Part shown: positions 1 to 7,640 of the stretch, piece by piece
How positions within the stretch are numbered: position 1 is the stretch's first letter
Layout: each line of letters starts with the position of its first letter
NCBI RefSeq assembly: GCF_001730235.1
Contig: NZ_MIJF01000011.1
Location: forward strand, 1 to 39,865
Direction of reading: 5' to 3'
Origin: Vulcanibacillus modesticaldus
GTDB lineage: Bacteria; Bacillota; Bacilli; Tepidibacillales; Tepidibacillaceae
DNA length: 39,865 nt
Position numbers and translations under genes: made by a program
Notes under the pieces: generated by a model
What the model saw: the letters and a program-made list of their open reading frames with translations, nothing else
Databases searched by the model: none
Told to the model about the DNA's origin: nothing

Positions 1-156
1 GTTATCTAAAGAATAGGTATCTTTAACCAAATCGTATATAAAGCTAAAGTCAATTGCTTGATCTATTTTCCTCACTAGATGATCCTCTGGTACTAAATCT
101 TCTATTGATACTAATTCAACTTGAGTTCTTACATCTTCCTTACGTTTTGTTAACAT
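1..156 (-). CDS. IS1182-type transposase, N-terminal fragment (runs off left edge)
   Basis: On the minus strand an ATG at 156-154 opens a frame that stays open for all 52 codons to the window edge. It starts MLTKRKEDVRTQVELVSIED and continues with LVPEDHLVRKID. This 'QVELVSIEDLVPxDHLvRKI' beginning is typical of IS1182/IS1182-like DDE transposases of Bacillota. A GAGGGGAG ribosome site lies 5 bases upstream of the ATG. Only the N-terminus is visible, so catalytic residues and intactness cannot be judged. The element presumably ends to the right of the gene, somewhere in 157-290. Confidence 0.8.
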   Translation of the reverse strand, partial: MLTKRKEDVRTQVELVSIEDLVPEDHLVRKIDQAIDFSFIYDLVKDTYSLDN

Positions 157-197
157 GTTTCTCCCCTCACAAGATATTTATTACATACTTATTATAC

Positions 198-244
198 AAA
201 AAAAGCTTGTAGATTTGTCTAAATAAAGACTTTGTCTACAAGCT
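198..244 (-). terminator. Minus-strand intrinsic terminator ahead of the transposase
   Basis: AGCTTGTAGA (204-213) pairs perfectly with TCTACAAGCT (235-244). The A run at 198-204 becomes a U run on the minus strand. It would stop outside transcription from entering the IS1182 transposase gene, a common protective arrangement at insertion-sequence ends. The role is inferred. Confidence 0.55.
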
Positions 245-245
245 G

Positions 246-276
246 AAACTTAGGCAAATTGCCTAAGTTTTTTTCT
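246..276 (+). terminator. Plus-strand intrinsic terminator
   Basis: AAACTTAGGC (246-255) and GCCTAAGTTT (261-270) form a perfect 10-bp stem with a 5-base loop, followed by a T run to about 274. It insulates the MerR-type promoter just downstream from transcription out of the insertion element. Confidence 0.7.
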
Positions 277-296
277 TGACAAAGATAAAATAACTA

Positions 297-327
297 TTGA
301 CCCTAACATCGTGTCATAGTCTATGAT
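297..327 (+). promoter_or_regulatory. MerR-type promoter/operator with 19-bp spacer
   Basis: TTGACC (297-302) and TATGAT (322-327) are separated by 19 bp. This long spacer is the hallmark of promoters activated by DNA-twisting MerR-family proteins. The spacer carries an imperfect dyad (GAC..T.ACA...TGT.A..GTC, about 299-321). It lies directly ahead of the MerR/TipA-like gene, so autoregulation is the natural reading. Confidence 0.7.
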
Positions 328-347
328 GAATATGGAGGTGAAAATAG

Positions 348-1110
348 TTGTTCTATAAGGTGAAACAAGTTGCGAACATGGTGGGGATAAGTGTAAGGAT
401 GTTACATTATTATGATAAAATAGGACTTCTCAAACCCGAATCTATTAGCGAGGCAGGTTATCGACTATATTCTGATCAAGATCTGGAAAGATTGCAACAA
501 ATCCTTTTCTTTAGAGAACTGGATTTTAGTCTAGAAGAAATCAAAAATATATTAGATAGTCGTTGATAAAAAACAAGTTCTTAAGTCTCACAAAGAACTT
601 CTTCTTAAGAAAAAGAAAAGACTTGAAAAGATTATTGAAACTGTAGAAAAAACAATAAATTCAATTGATGGAGGTAAAGAAATGAAAATAAATGAGATGT
701 TTGAAGCCTTTGATATGTCAGAAATAGATAAATATAAGAATAAATATGCAGAAGAGGTAAAGCAGAAATTTGGTAATACAGCAGCATATATTGAGAGTCA
801 CAAAAAGACTTCCAACTATAAGGCAAATGATTGGAAGGCAATTAAGTTAGAATCGGATACAATCTTAAAAAAGATTGCGGCACTAATGGATAAAGGACCG
901 GCTGATCAACAAGTTCAAGAAGCGATTGAGGAATATAGACAGCATATTACTAGTAGGTTTTATAATTGTACTACTGAAATATTTAGGGGATTAGGAGAAT
1001 TGTACGTTAACGATGAACGATTCACCAAAAATATTGATAAGCACAAGGTAGGTCTTGCGAGTTTCCTTAGAGATGGAATTAATATCTACTGTGATAATTT
1101 AGAAAGATAA
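348..1110 (+). pseudogene. TipA-like MerR-family regulator, frameshifted between the DNA-binding and drug-binding domains
   Basis: The first frame (TTG start at 348, GGAGGTG ribosome site) encodes a MerR winged helix: VKQVANMVGISVRMLHYYDK, the GYRLY signature, then SLEEIKNIL. It hits a stop at 564-566. Shifting frame at about 564 restores the expected dimerisation coiled coil (KKQVLKSHKELLLKKKKRLE) and then a TipAS-type antibiotic-binding domain (MKINEMFEAFD... to 1110). The lesion equals a loss of 2 bases or gain of 1. The distal part has its own GGAGGT ribosome site (669-674) before an ATG at 682, so a 142-aa TipAS-like protein could still be made. In Streptomyces tipA such a short product is natural and comes from an internal start. 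It could also be a sequencing error. Confidence 0.8.
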
Positions 1111-1146
1111 CTTTTCAGTCAAAACAAAAGCGTTGTTACCACCGGA

Positions 1147-1176
1147 AATGTCATGTTTATTCATGGCATTTTTTTT
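1147..1176 (+). terminator. Intrinsic terminator after the TipA-like gene
   Basis: AATGTCATG (1147-1155) pairs with CATGGCATT (1162-1170) with one mismatch, followed by eight Ts. Confidence 0.7.
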
Positions 1177-1190
1177 GATATATTAAAAGT

Positions 1191-1228
1191 TAATGATAAG
1201 CAACTATAACTTTAGACAGTTATCATTA
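1191..1228 (+). promoter_or_regulatory. Inverted repeat upstream of the DUF503 gene
   Basis: TAATGATAA (1191-1199) and TTATCATTA (1220-1228) are perfect 9-bp inverted repeats 20 bp apart, ending 14 bases before the start codon at 1243. They may be an operator or a leader hairpin. No regulator is identifiable. Confidence 0.4.
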
Positions 1229-1242
1229 GATAAAGGTGATAA

Positions 1243-1527
1243 ATGATGATAATCGGAACTGGCAAAATCTACTTATCCGCAAATTGGGTTCATTCATTGA
1301 AAGAAAAGAGAATGATCGTAAAAAGTATTATTGATAAGGTAAAACACAGATTTAATGTATCGATAGCTGAAGTGGATAAACAAGATTTCCACCAATCAAT
1401 AGTAATCGGAATAGCTTGTGTAAGTAATGATTCCAAACAAGCTAATAGTATTATTCAAAATGTAATCGATTATATAGAATTAAATACTGATGCAATCGTA
1501 GAAAATATTGAGGTTGAGATTTACTAA
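1243..1527 (+). CDS. DUF503 (YlxP-like) small protein
   Basis: This 94-aa protein matches the DUF503/YlxP family in length and pattern: an initial beta strand (IIGTGKIYLSANWVHSLKEK), the conserved LKEKRMIVKSIIDKVK helix, and a second ferredoxin-like half ending VENIEVEIY. Family members are ribosome-assembly-linked or of unknown function; in Bacillus ylxP lies next to rbfA. Here it instead precedes a two-component system by 32 bases, with no terminator between, so co-transcription is possible. Start ATG 1243 follows AAAGGTGAT; an ATG one codon later is an alternative. Confidence 0.85.
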   Translation: MMIIGTGKIYLSANWVHSLKEKRMIVKSIIDKVKHRFNVSIAEVDKQDFHQSIVIGIACVSNDSKQANSIIQNVIDYIELNTDAIVENIEVEIY

Positions 1528-1559
1528 AATAATATATAATTGAATCTGGGGGTGAACCG

Positions 1560-2240
1560 ATGAAACATATCTTTGTAGTTGATGATGAAAAAAATATTAG
1601 AGAGATAATAATTAAATATCTTGAAAAAGAGGGGTATAAGGTAACTTCGTTTGTTAACGGTAATAACGTCCTAAGTGAAATGAAACGCCTAAAACCAGAT
1701 CTATTAGTTATTGATATTATGATGCCAGGAATTGATGGACTGGAATTATGCAAGCAAATAAGAATGAATAGCGATATTCCAATAATATTTGTATCTGCTA
1801 GAGATGAAGAACTGGATAGAATATTAGGGTTAGAGCTAGGGGCAGATGATTATTTAACAAAGCCTTTTAGCCCTAGGGAGTTAGTGGTTAGGATAAAAAA
1901 TATCTTCAAGAGGTTAGATCAATTTAAGATAAACAATCATGATGATCTAATCAAAATTAAAGACTTGAAATTACATACATATAAAAGATTTGTTGAGAAA
2001 GATGGGGTTGAACTAGAATTAACTACAAAAGAATATGATCTATTTGAATTTTTAGTTCGTAATAAAAACATTCCTTTCACTAGAGACAATCTATTAGAGA
2101 AAATTTGGGGTTATGACTATTATGCTGGTGATAGAATGATAGATGATTTGATTAAGAGAATAAGAAAAAAATTAAAGGATATCAATTCTTTAGTTGAGAT
2201 TACAACTGTTTGGGGGTATGGTTATAAAATTGAAGATTAA
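1560..2240 (+). CDS. OmpR/PhoB-family response regulator
   Basis: A 226-aa DNA-binding response regulator. The receiver domain (1-120) has the acidic pair D8/D9, phospho-acceptor D52 (in VIDIMMPG), S79 at the switch position and K101 (LTKPF). Residues 130-226 are an OmpR-type winged helix with the usual ELTTKEYDLFEFLVRN and WGYGYKIED signatures. The ATG at 1560 follows a GGGGGTGA ribosome site. It is directly followed by its histidine kinase, so the two form a cognate pair. The stimulus is unknown. Confidence 0.93.
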   Translation: MKHIFVVDDEKNIREIIIKYLEKEGYKVTSFVNGNNVLSEMKRLKPDLLVIDIMMPGIDGLELCKQIRMNSDIPIIFVSARDEELDRILGLELGADDYLTKPFSPRELVVRIKNIFKRLDQFKINNHDDLIKIKDLKLHTYKRFVEKDGVELELTTKEYDLFEFLVRNKNIPFTRDNLLEKIWGYDYYAGDRMIDDLIKRIRKKLKDINSLVEITTVWGYGYKIED

Positions 2241-2241
2241 A

Positions 2242-3603
2242 ATGAAGATAGGTTCAAAGATTTTTGTTACTTATATGTTATTATTAGTGATCACGTTTTT
2301 AGTCGCTTTTGGGTCTTTTCGTTTTTTGTCTTATAAATATCTTATAGCAGAGACAAGAGAACAACTATTAAAGGGAGGAAAATTGATTTCCGAACTTTAT
2401 AAAACAGCTCCACTTGTAGATACTGGGATCAGAAGTCAGATTTATAATAAAAGAAGAATTGAAGTTGCAAATCGAATTATTGATGCGCACATTATAATTA
2501 TGAATCGAGATAAAAAAATAATCTACTCAACCGTAAAAATCGACAATTATAATGAGATATTGGACTTAAGCAATAAACTCAATAATCATAGGGAGTATGT
2601 ATCTGTAAGAACCCCTATCTATGAGAAAAATCATAATATAAAAGGTTATGTTGTTTTATTTGCAAAGGTTAGAGAGATAAAACGTTTAAATAACTTGATG
2701 TTTATTACTCAATTGTTCAGTTTTATTATTGCAGCAGTAATTGCATTAATTATCGGTTATCTATTAAAAAATAGCTTAACAAGGCCGCTTAAACTTCTAA
2801 CTGAAAAAACGAAATACTTTTCCCTAAAAAAATTTGATTCCGATTTAGAGATTAATACTGGTGATGAAATCGAAGAACTCGCAACTAGTTTCAATCAAAT
2901 GGCTCGAAGATTAAAATATTATGACGAACGCCAAAAGAGATTTTTGCAAAATATTTCCCACGAATTAAAAACTCCATTGATGGCCATTCAAGGTAATGCT
3001 GAGGCGATAAAAGATGGAATTGTCCAAGGGATAGAAGTTGATAATAGTTTAGAGATTATAATTGCTGAGAGCCAAAGACTAAAAAAGCTTGTTGATGAAA
3101 TAATATATCTTACAAAAATAGAGAATGTTAACGACACCTTCAATTTTAATGAACGAAATTTAAACGAAATAATTTTAACTGCAGTTAGAAGTGTTAAAAA
3201 CCTAGCGGATCAAAAGGCAATTACGATTGAAATCAAAAGTAATCTTGACATTATTGGGAATTATGATAAAGAAAAATTAATTCGAGCATTCATCAATATA
3301 TTGGGGAATGGAATCAGATATGCTAAATCATTAATTTTAATAGAAAGTTCAATTGTAGATGACAAAATCGAAATCAAAATTATTGATGATGGTAATGGCT
3401 TCAAAGATGGTGAAGAAAAAAAGATATTTGAGCGGTTTTATAAAGGTGAGAATGGAGGCACAGGAATTGGATTAGCAATATCCAAGGCGATCATTGAAGC
3501 TCATAAAGGTTCTATTGAAGCTTATAATAATACTCCTAATGGGGCAATCTTTAAGATTACCTTACCTATATATCCTAATAAAAGCAACAATCCCAAGGTT
3601 TAA
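2242..3603 (+). CDS. Membrane sensor histidine kinase (HAMP-HisKA-HATPase)
   Basis: A 453-aa kinase from the ATG at 2242, one base after the regulator's stop. In-frame starts at 2194, 2218 and 2230 would overlap the regulator; 2242 gives the usual short N-terminus. It has TM1 at about 10-28, an extracytoplasmic sensor region of about 120 residues, TM2 at about 152-175, HAMP, and HisKA with H240 (NISHELKTPL). The ATPase domain has an N box (NILGNGIRYA), G1 (DDGNGF), F box (FERFYKG) and G2 (GTGIGLAIS). All catalytic motifs are present. It partners the regulator at 1560. Confidence 0.93.
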   Translation: MKIGSKIFVTYMLLLVITFLVAFGSFRFLSYKYLIAETREQLLKGGKLISELYKTAPLVDTGIRSQIYNKRRIEVANRIIDAHIIIMNRDKKIIYSTVKIDNYNEILDLSNKLNNHREYVSVRTPIYEKNHNIKGYVVLFAKVREIKRLNNLMFITQLFSFIIAAVIALIIGYLLKNSLTRPLKLLTEKTKYFSLKKFDSDLEINTGDEIEELATSFNQMARRLKYYDERQKRFLQNISHELKTPLMAIQGNAEAIKDGIVQGIEVDNSLEIIIAESQRLKKLVDEIIYLTKIENVNDTFNFNERNLNEIILTAVRSVKNLADQKAITIEIKSNLDIIGNYDKEKLIRAFINILGNGIRYAKSLILIESSIVDDKIEIKIIDDGNGFKDGEEKKIFERFYKGENGGTGIGLAISKAIIEAHKGSIEAYNNTPNGAIFKITLPIYPNKSNNPKV

Positions 3604-3632
3604 TCAGAACCTTTGGGATTGTTAATTTTTTA
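3586..3632 (+). terminator. Intrinsic terminator overlapping the kinase stop codon
   Basis: AACAATCCCAAGGTT (3586-3600) pairs with AACCTTTGGGATTGTT (3608-3623) with one bulge, followed by AATTTTTTT. The kinase stop (3601-3603) lies in the loop. Confidence 0.9.
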
Positions 3633-3655
3633 CCCAATGTACTAACCTATACAAA

Positions 3656-4393
3656 CTATAAATTGATTACTAATCCAGGTTTAGCCAATTTTACATCACC
3701 ATTAAATCGTTCCTTAGCTTGCTCTACTAAAAGATGATGATTGTTATCATGAGGGAGATGTGTAAGTATCAGTTGGTTAACTCCAGCAATTTCTGCTAAT
3801 TCACCTGCTTGTCCAGCTGTTAAATGTCCCTTCACCTTTCCAAGTTGTTCATTGTATAAATTAGCTTCACAAATTAAAACATCTGCGTCTTTAGAAAATT
3901 CTACTAATTGGTCCGTCCACTCAGTATCTCCGGTGTATATCAAAACTTTATCATGAACTTTGAATTTTATAGAAAGTCCATAAACAGGATGGACTGTTGG
4001 GCAAAAACTCACTTGAAATGGTCCGATATTAATGGTACTGTTTTCGCTAATTTCATATCCCATTGTAATGTTGTTAAATGTCAATTTGTTAAAAGCGTTT
4101 GAATCATTATTGTGTCCGTAAATAGGAAAAGGTAATTTAGATATTTTACCAGACTGATTTTGAATTAGGAAATAATATTGTAAACATCCTATATCAGCAA
4201 TGTGGTCGTTATGGTAGTGAGAAACTATTAATCCATCTAATTGGGAGAGAGAAATATGATTTTGTAATTGGCTTAAAACCCCACTTCCACAATCGACAAG
4301 AAGATTAAATCCACCTTCCTCAACAAGTATCGAAGAAGTTGCAGAATTAACTTCAGGGTATGCACCCCATGTACCTACTATAGTTACTTTCAT
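3656..4393 (-). CDS. Metallo-beta-lactamase-fold hydrolase (RNase Z/YhfI-like)
   Basis: A 245-aa MBL-fold enzyme. It shows the beta-lactamase-fold start MKVTIVGTWGAYPEVNSATS, the metal motif SHYHNDHIAD (HxHxDH), a later histidine in PTVHPVYGLS, the bridging aspartate in YTGDTEWTD, and a C-terminal LTHLPHD. The HxHxDH with GDT arrangement and the size resemble RNase Z-related, YhfI-type hydrolases, so a phosphodiester or esterase-type substrate is likely but not fixed. I chose ATG 4393 because GGATG lies 7 bases upstream; an in-frame ATG at 4411 would add six residues with a poor site. Confidence 0.85.
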   Translation of the reverse strand: MKVTIVGTWGAYPEVNSATSSILVEEGGFNLLVDCGSGVLSQLQNHISLSQLDGLIVSHYHNDHIADIGCLQYYFLIQNQSGKISKLPFPIYGHNNDSNAFNKLTFNNITMGYEISENSTINIGPFQVSFCPTVHPVYGLSIKFKVHDKVLIYTGDTEWTDQLVEFSKDADVLICEANLYNEQLGKVKGHLTAGQAGELAEIAGVNQLILTHLPHDNNHHLLVEQAKERFNGDVKLAKPGLVINL

Positions 4394-4466
4394 GTTAGTA
4401 CATCCTTTCATTAAATGATATTACAACTTATCCTAATTAAAGGAAAATGTATCCTTTTATTTATTA

Positions 4467-4507
4467 TTAATATCTATTATTATAAAAGAATAATCTTGAT
4501 ATACAAT
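4467..4507 (+). promoter_or_regulatory. Candidate CRP/FNR-type (dehalobox-like) promoter
   Basis: TTAAT-N4-ATTAT (4467-4480) differs by one base from the CprK dehalobox TTAAT-N4-ATTAA. A -10-like TACAAT follows at 4502-4507, placing the dyad centre near -41 of the expected start. The region is very AT-rich, so chance is a real alternative. Confidence 0.35.
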
Positions 4508-4575
4508 ATCTACCGATGAACATAGATCAGTATCCGATTGAAATAAACCAATAAAAGTCCGAAAGGGTGGAAGAT

Positions 4576-5637
4576 GTGAAAAGATTTGATGAGAGAGATA
4601 CGATTTTTGCAAGAATGAGTTATCAAAAGGGCTCTAGAGAATATGAAGATTACTATAAAAGAAATCCTGAGAAAAAAGTAGTTGATGATGAGTTAAGAAG
4701 TATGCCGAATGTTGGTGAAGAAGGAACATCAACATATAACCAGCTACATTCACCAATACCAATAGCGGGATATAAGTTTTTATCAGATATCAAAAAATAT
4801 TCAGAAGGACCCATTAATCAACAGCAAATTGAAGTAGACCCAGAAGTTATGACGAAAAAAATTAAAAAGTTAGCTTATTACTTAGGTGCAAATTTGATTG
4901 GTATTGCAAAATTGCAGGACTATCACTACTATTCACATAGGGGACGGGATCGGGAAACTTATGGACAACAAATTGATAAATTCCATAGATTCGGTATTGT
5001 ATTTGCTGTAGAGATGGAAAAAGATTTAGTTGATAGAGCGCCCCAATTTGAAGAACTACTGGAAGTAACAAAAAAATACGTAGATGCCGCTGTTATTGGA
5101 ATGTGGTTAAGCTATTATATTAGGGAATTAGGTTATGAAGCAAGAAACAACATGGATGGAAATTATTTGGTAATTGCCCCCTTAGTTGCTGAAGATGCAG
5201 GCTTGGGTGAAATCGGAAGATCGGGAATATTAATTACTAAAGAATATGGCCCACGGGTTCGACTAGGAGTTGTAACTACAAATATACCGTTAATCCCAGA
5301 TAAAAAAGAAGAATTTGGTGTTAAGGAGTTCTGTAAATATTGTGGCAAATGTGCCTTATCTTGCATAGGTAACGCCATACCAAAGGGAAAAATTAAAGAA
5401 GTAGAGGGCGAATTGAGATGGAGAATCGATCCAGAAAAGTGTCATCGAGTTTGGAGACAGGTGGGCACCGATTGTGGCATTTGTCTTTCAGTCTGCCCAT
5501 TTAGCCAATCTGTTCCAGTGGAACTAATAGAGAAGATGCAGGGTTCCCCCGAGATTAGAGAAAAGATTTTAAATGAATATCAAGGTGAACATGGTATTAT
5601 GGCATTTCTAAAAAAAGAGATTAATATTTTGGATTAA
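4576..5637 (+). CDS. Reductive dehalogenase-like (RdhA-fold) corrinoid/Fe-S protein without Tat signal
   Basis: A 353-aa protein from GTG 4576 (AAAGGGTGG upstream; a GTG at 4567 would add three residues with a weak site). The N-terminal half has the RdhA pattern of spaced prolines and RxxP. Then come AGLGEIGRSGILITKEYGPR and VRLGVVTTNIPL, the cobalamin-fold signature of reductive dehalogenases. Two ferredoxin-type clusters follow: C253/C256/C259/C263 and C289/C300/C303/C307. Unlike respiratory RdhA it has no twin-arginine leader and no RdhB anchor gene nearby, so it is probably cytosolic. The substrate is unknown, and it need not be a dehalogenase. QueG is a distant relative, but the N-terminus fits RdhA better. 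Confidence 0.8.
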   Translation: MKRFDERDTIFARMSYQKGSREYEDYYKRNPEKKVVDDELRSMPNVGEEGTSTYNQLHSPIPIAGYKFLSDIKKYSEGPINQQQIEVDPEVMTKKIKKLAYYLGANLIGIAKLQDYHYYSHRGRDRETYGQQIDKFHRFGIVFAVEMEKDLVDRAPQFEELLEVTKKYVDAAVIGMWLSYYIRELGYEARNNMDGNYLVIAPLVAEDAGLGEIGRSGILITKEYGPRVRLGVVTTNIPLIPDKKEEFGVKEFCKYCGKCALSCIGNAIPKGKIKEVEGELRWRIDPEKCHRVWRQVGTDCGICLSVCPFSQSVPVELIEKMQGSPEIREKILNEYQGEHGIMAFLKKEINILD

Positions 5638-5641
5638 GGTT

Positions 5642-5676
5642 AAAAGCTTGGTTAAAAAAACCAAGCTTTTATTTAT
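5642..5676 (+). terminator. Intrinsic terminator after the RdhA-like gene
   Basis: AAAAGCTTGGTT (5642-5653) pairs perfectly with AACCAAGCTTTT (5659-5670), followed by ATTTAT. Confidence 0.85.
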
Positions 5677-5799
5677 AAAAAATACAATAAATAAGCAAAT
5701 GTATAATGTTATTTATAAAATTTTATCTAAATTGAAAGGAAACAGAGGTTAATAAATAGAATATTAAAAATATTAACAAAATTCAAAACAAAGGTGGTG

Positions 5800-5857
5800 T
5801 TATTGAATAAATTTTGAGCTGATTAATTATATATAATTAAGAATTTTTATTCAATAA
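5800..5857 (+). promoter_or_regulatory. Nested inverted repeats in the acyl-CoA ligase leader
   Basis: TTATTGAATAAA (5800-5811) pairs perfectly with TTTATTCAATAA (5846-5857). Between them is an 18-bp perfect palindrome (5823-5840). The distal arm ends exactly at the AAAGGAG ribosome site (5857-5863) of the downstream gene. A second strong ribosome-like site (AAAGGTGGTG, 5790-5799) precedes TTG AAT AAA TTT TGA (5803-5817), a possible four-codon leader peptide. It may be an operator or a leader structure. Confidence 0.4.
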
Positions 5858-5873
5858 AAGGAGATGATTGCCA

Positions 5874-7502
5874 ATGATGGATACTCCACTGACATTACTA
5901 TCAATATTAAAAAGAGCGAAATTTTTATTCCCCAAAAATGAGATCGTATCAAGGGGAGTGAACGGAATTTTTCGTTATACTTATGGAGATTTTTATAAGA
6001 GAACTCACAAGTTAGCCGGAGCTTTAAATTTATTAGGTGTGAAACCTGGCGATCGGGTAGCCACATTAGCTTGGAACGATCATCGTCATCTTGAAGCTTA
6101 TTTTGCAGTTCCTTCTATGGGAGCTATTCTTCATACAATTAATTTCCGGTTATCACCAGAACACTTAATATACATAATCAATCATGCGGAAGACAAAATT
6201 ATTTTAGTTGACGAGACCATCGTTCCAGTTCTAGAAGCTATTCAAGATAAATTGAAAACAGTAAAAGTTTATATAATCTTATCCGATAAAAAGGGAGCGA
6301 CTGAAACAAAATTAAGACCTGCATACTATTATGAGCAACTAATAGAAGAAGAAAATAGTGGTTTTCAATTCTCAGAAGATATCAAAGAAAACGATCCAGC
6401 TGGAATGTGTTTTACATCTGCAACAACCGGTAATCCAAAAGGAGTTCTTTACTCACATCGCGGCTTATTTTTGCATAGTATGGCTATTGGTTTAACCGAT
6501 ACATTAGGTCTTTCAGAAAGAGACAGTATTTTGCCAATCGTTCCAATGTTTCATGTTAATGCCTGGGGTTTACCGTTTGGAGCAACAATGTTTGGTTCTA
6601 AACAAGTATTACCGGGTCCTGCACCTACACCAAAAGATTTATTGAATCTGATGTCAGAAGAAAAAGTAACATTATCTGCTGGAGTTCCCACTATATGGTT
6701 GGGAGTATTAAAGGAGTTAGATGAAAACAAGTCTAATTACGATACTTCTTCAATTAGAGGTTTTATATGCGGCGGTTCAGCCGCACCAAGAGGCATGATT
6801 AAAGCATATGAAGATAGGCACAATATTCAAATATTACATGCCTACGGTATGACTGAAACCACTCCACTAGTGTTTGCGTCTCGTTTAAAGAATAATTTAC
6901 TAAATTTATCTAGTGAGGAACAATTGAATTACAAAGCAAAACAAGGCTTAATAGTACCTGGTATTGAAATGAAAGTCATTGGTAAGAATGGTGAAGTTAA
7001 GCACGATGGAAAAGAAATGGGAGAATTACTCCTTAGAGGTCCTTGGATCGCAAGTGAGTACTATAATGATGAGCGTACTAAGGAAACGTTTATTGATGGT
7101 TGGTTACATACTGGAGATGTAGTCACTGTCGATGAAGAAGGCTACGTTCAAATAGTAGACCGTACAAAAGATTTAGTGAAGAGCGGAGGAGAATGGATAT
7201 CCTCAGTTGATTTAGAAAATGCTTTGATGACACACGAAGCTGTATTTGAGGCTTCAGTTTTTGGGGTAGCTCATCCCAAATGGCAAGAGCGGCCAATAGC
7301 TGTTGTCGTCCTAAAAGATGATTACAGAGAAAAAACGACTAAAGAAGCTTTATTAGGTCATTTAGCGAAACAGTTTGCTAAATGGTGGTTACCAGATGAT
7401 ATTATATTTGTTGATGAGATTCCTAAAACCAGCGTTGGAAAATTTTTAAAGCGTGGATTGAGAGAAAAATATCAAAATTATTTATTGGATAAAGAAAGCT
7501 AA
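5874..7502 (+). CDS. Medium/long-chain fatty acyl-CoA ligase (AMP-binding, AlkK-like)
   Basis: A 542-aa ANL-superfamily ligase that activates a carboxylic acid to acyl-AMP and then acyl-CoA. Visible motifs are the phosphate loop TSATTGNPKGV (alanine in place of the usual first glycine), YGMTETTP, WLHTGDVV, DRTKDLVKSGGEWIS and the C-terminal catalytic lysine in IPKTSVGKFLKR. Overall it looks most like the AlkK-type medium/long-chain group. Of the possible starts (TTG 5868, ATG 5874, ATG 5877), 5874 has the best spacing to AAAGGAG. It stands alone, and together with the acyl-CoA dehydrogenase at 14637 suggests fatty-acid use. Confidence 0.9.
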   Translation: MMDTPLTLLSILKRAKFLFPKNEIVSRGVNGIFRYTYGDFYKRTHKLAGALNLLGVKPGDRVATLAWNDHRHLEAYFAVPSMGAILHTINFRLSPEHLIYIINHAEDKIILVDETIVPVLEAIQDKLKTVKVYIILSDKKGATETKLRPAYYYEQLIEEENSGFQFSEDIKENDPAGMCFTSATTGNPKGVLYSHRGLFLHSMAIGLTDTLGLSERDSILPIVPMFHVNAWGLPFGATMFGSKQVLPGPAPTPKDLLNLMSEEKVTLSAGVPTIWLGVLKELDENKSNYDTSSIRGFICGGSAAPRGMIKAYEDRHNIQILHAYGMTETTPLVFASRLKNNLLNLSSEEQLNYKAKQGLIVPGIEMKVIGKNGEVKHDGKEMGELLLRGPWIASEYYNDERTKETFIDGWLHTGDVVTVDEEGYVQIVDRTKDLVKSGGEWISSVDLENALMTHEAVFEASVFGVAHPKWQERPIAVVVLKDDYREKTTKEALLGHLAKQFAKWWLPDDIIFVDEIPKTSVGKFLKRGLREKYQNYLLDKES

Positions 7503-7569
7503 TCGTTTTATTATTCCATCGCTAAATTATTTCCGGGGACATCGCAAAATATGGCAATTATCAAGAATT

Positions 7570-7597
7570 TTGACGAGATTTCGACATTAAATATAAT
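7570..7597 (+). promoter_or_regulatory. SigmaA-like promoter firing into a terminator
   Basis: TTGACG (7570-7575), 16 bp, TATAAT (7592-7597). The expected start at about 7604 lies only 10 bases before the hairpin at 7614, so the transcript would be about 35 nt unless it reads through. Confidence 0.45.
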
Positions 7598-7613
7598 AAA
7601 AAACATTTTCTTG

Positions 7614-7640
7614 GGTGGCTAATTTTAGCCACCTTGTTCA
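7614..7640 (+). terminator. Intrinsic terminator (acyl-CoA ligase end, or attenuator)
   Basis: GGTGGCTAA (7614-7622) and TTAGCCACC (7625-7633) form a perfect stem, followed by TTGTT. It is the first terminator downstream of the ligase. Confidence 0.7.

Noticed and set aside
1451-1753. Minus-strand 100-aa open frame
   Set aside because: It lies antisense to the DUF503 and response-regulator genes, has no ribosome site, and its composition looks like a reverse-frame shadow.
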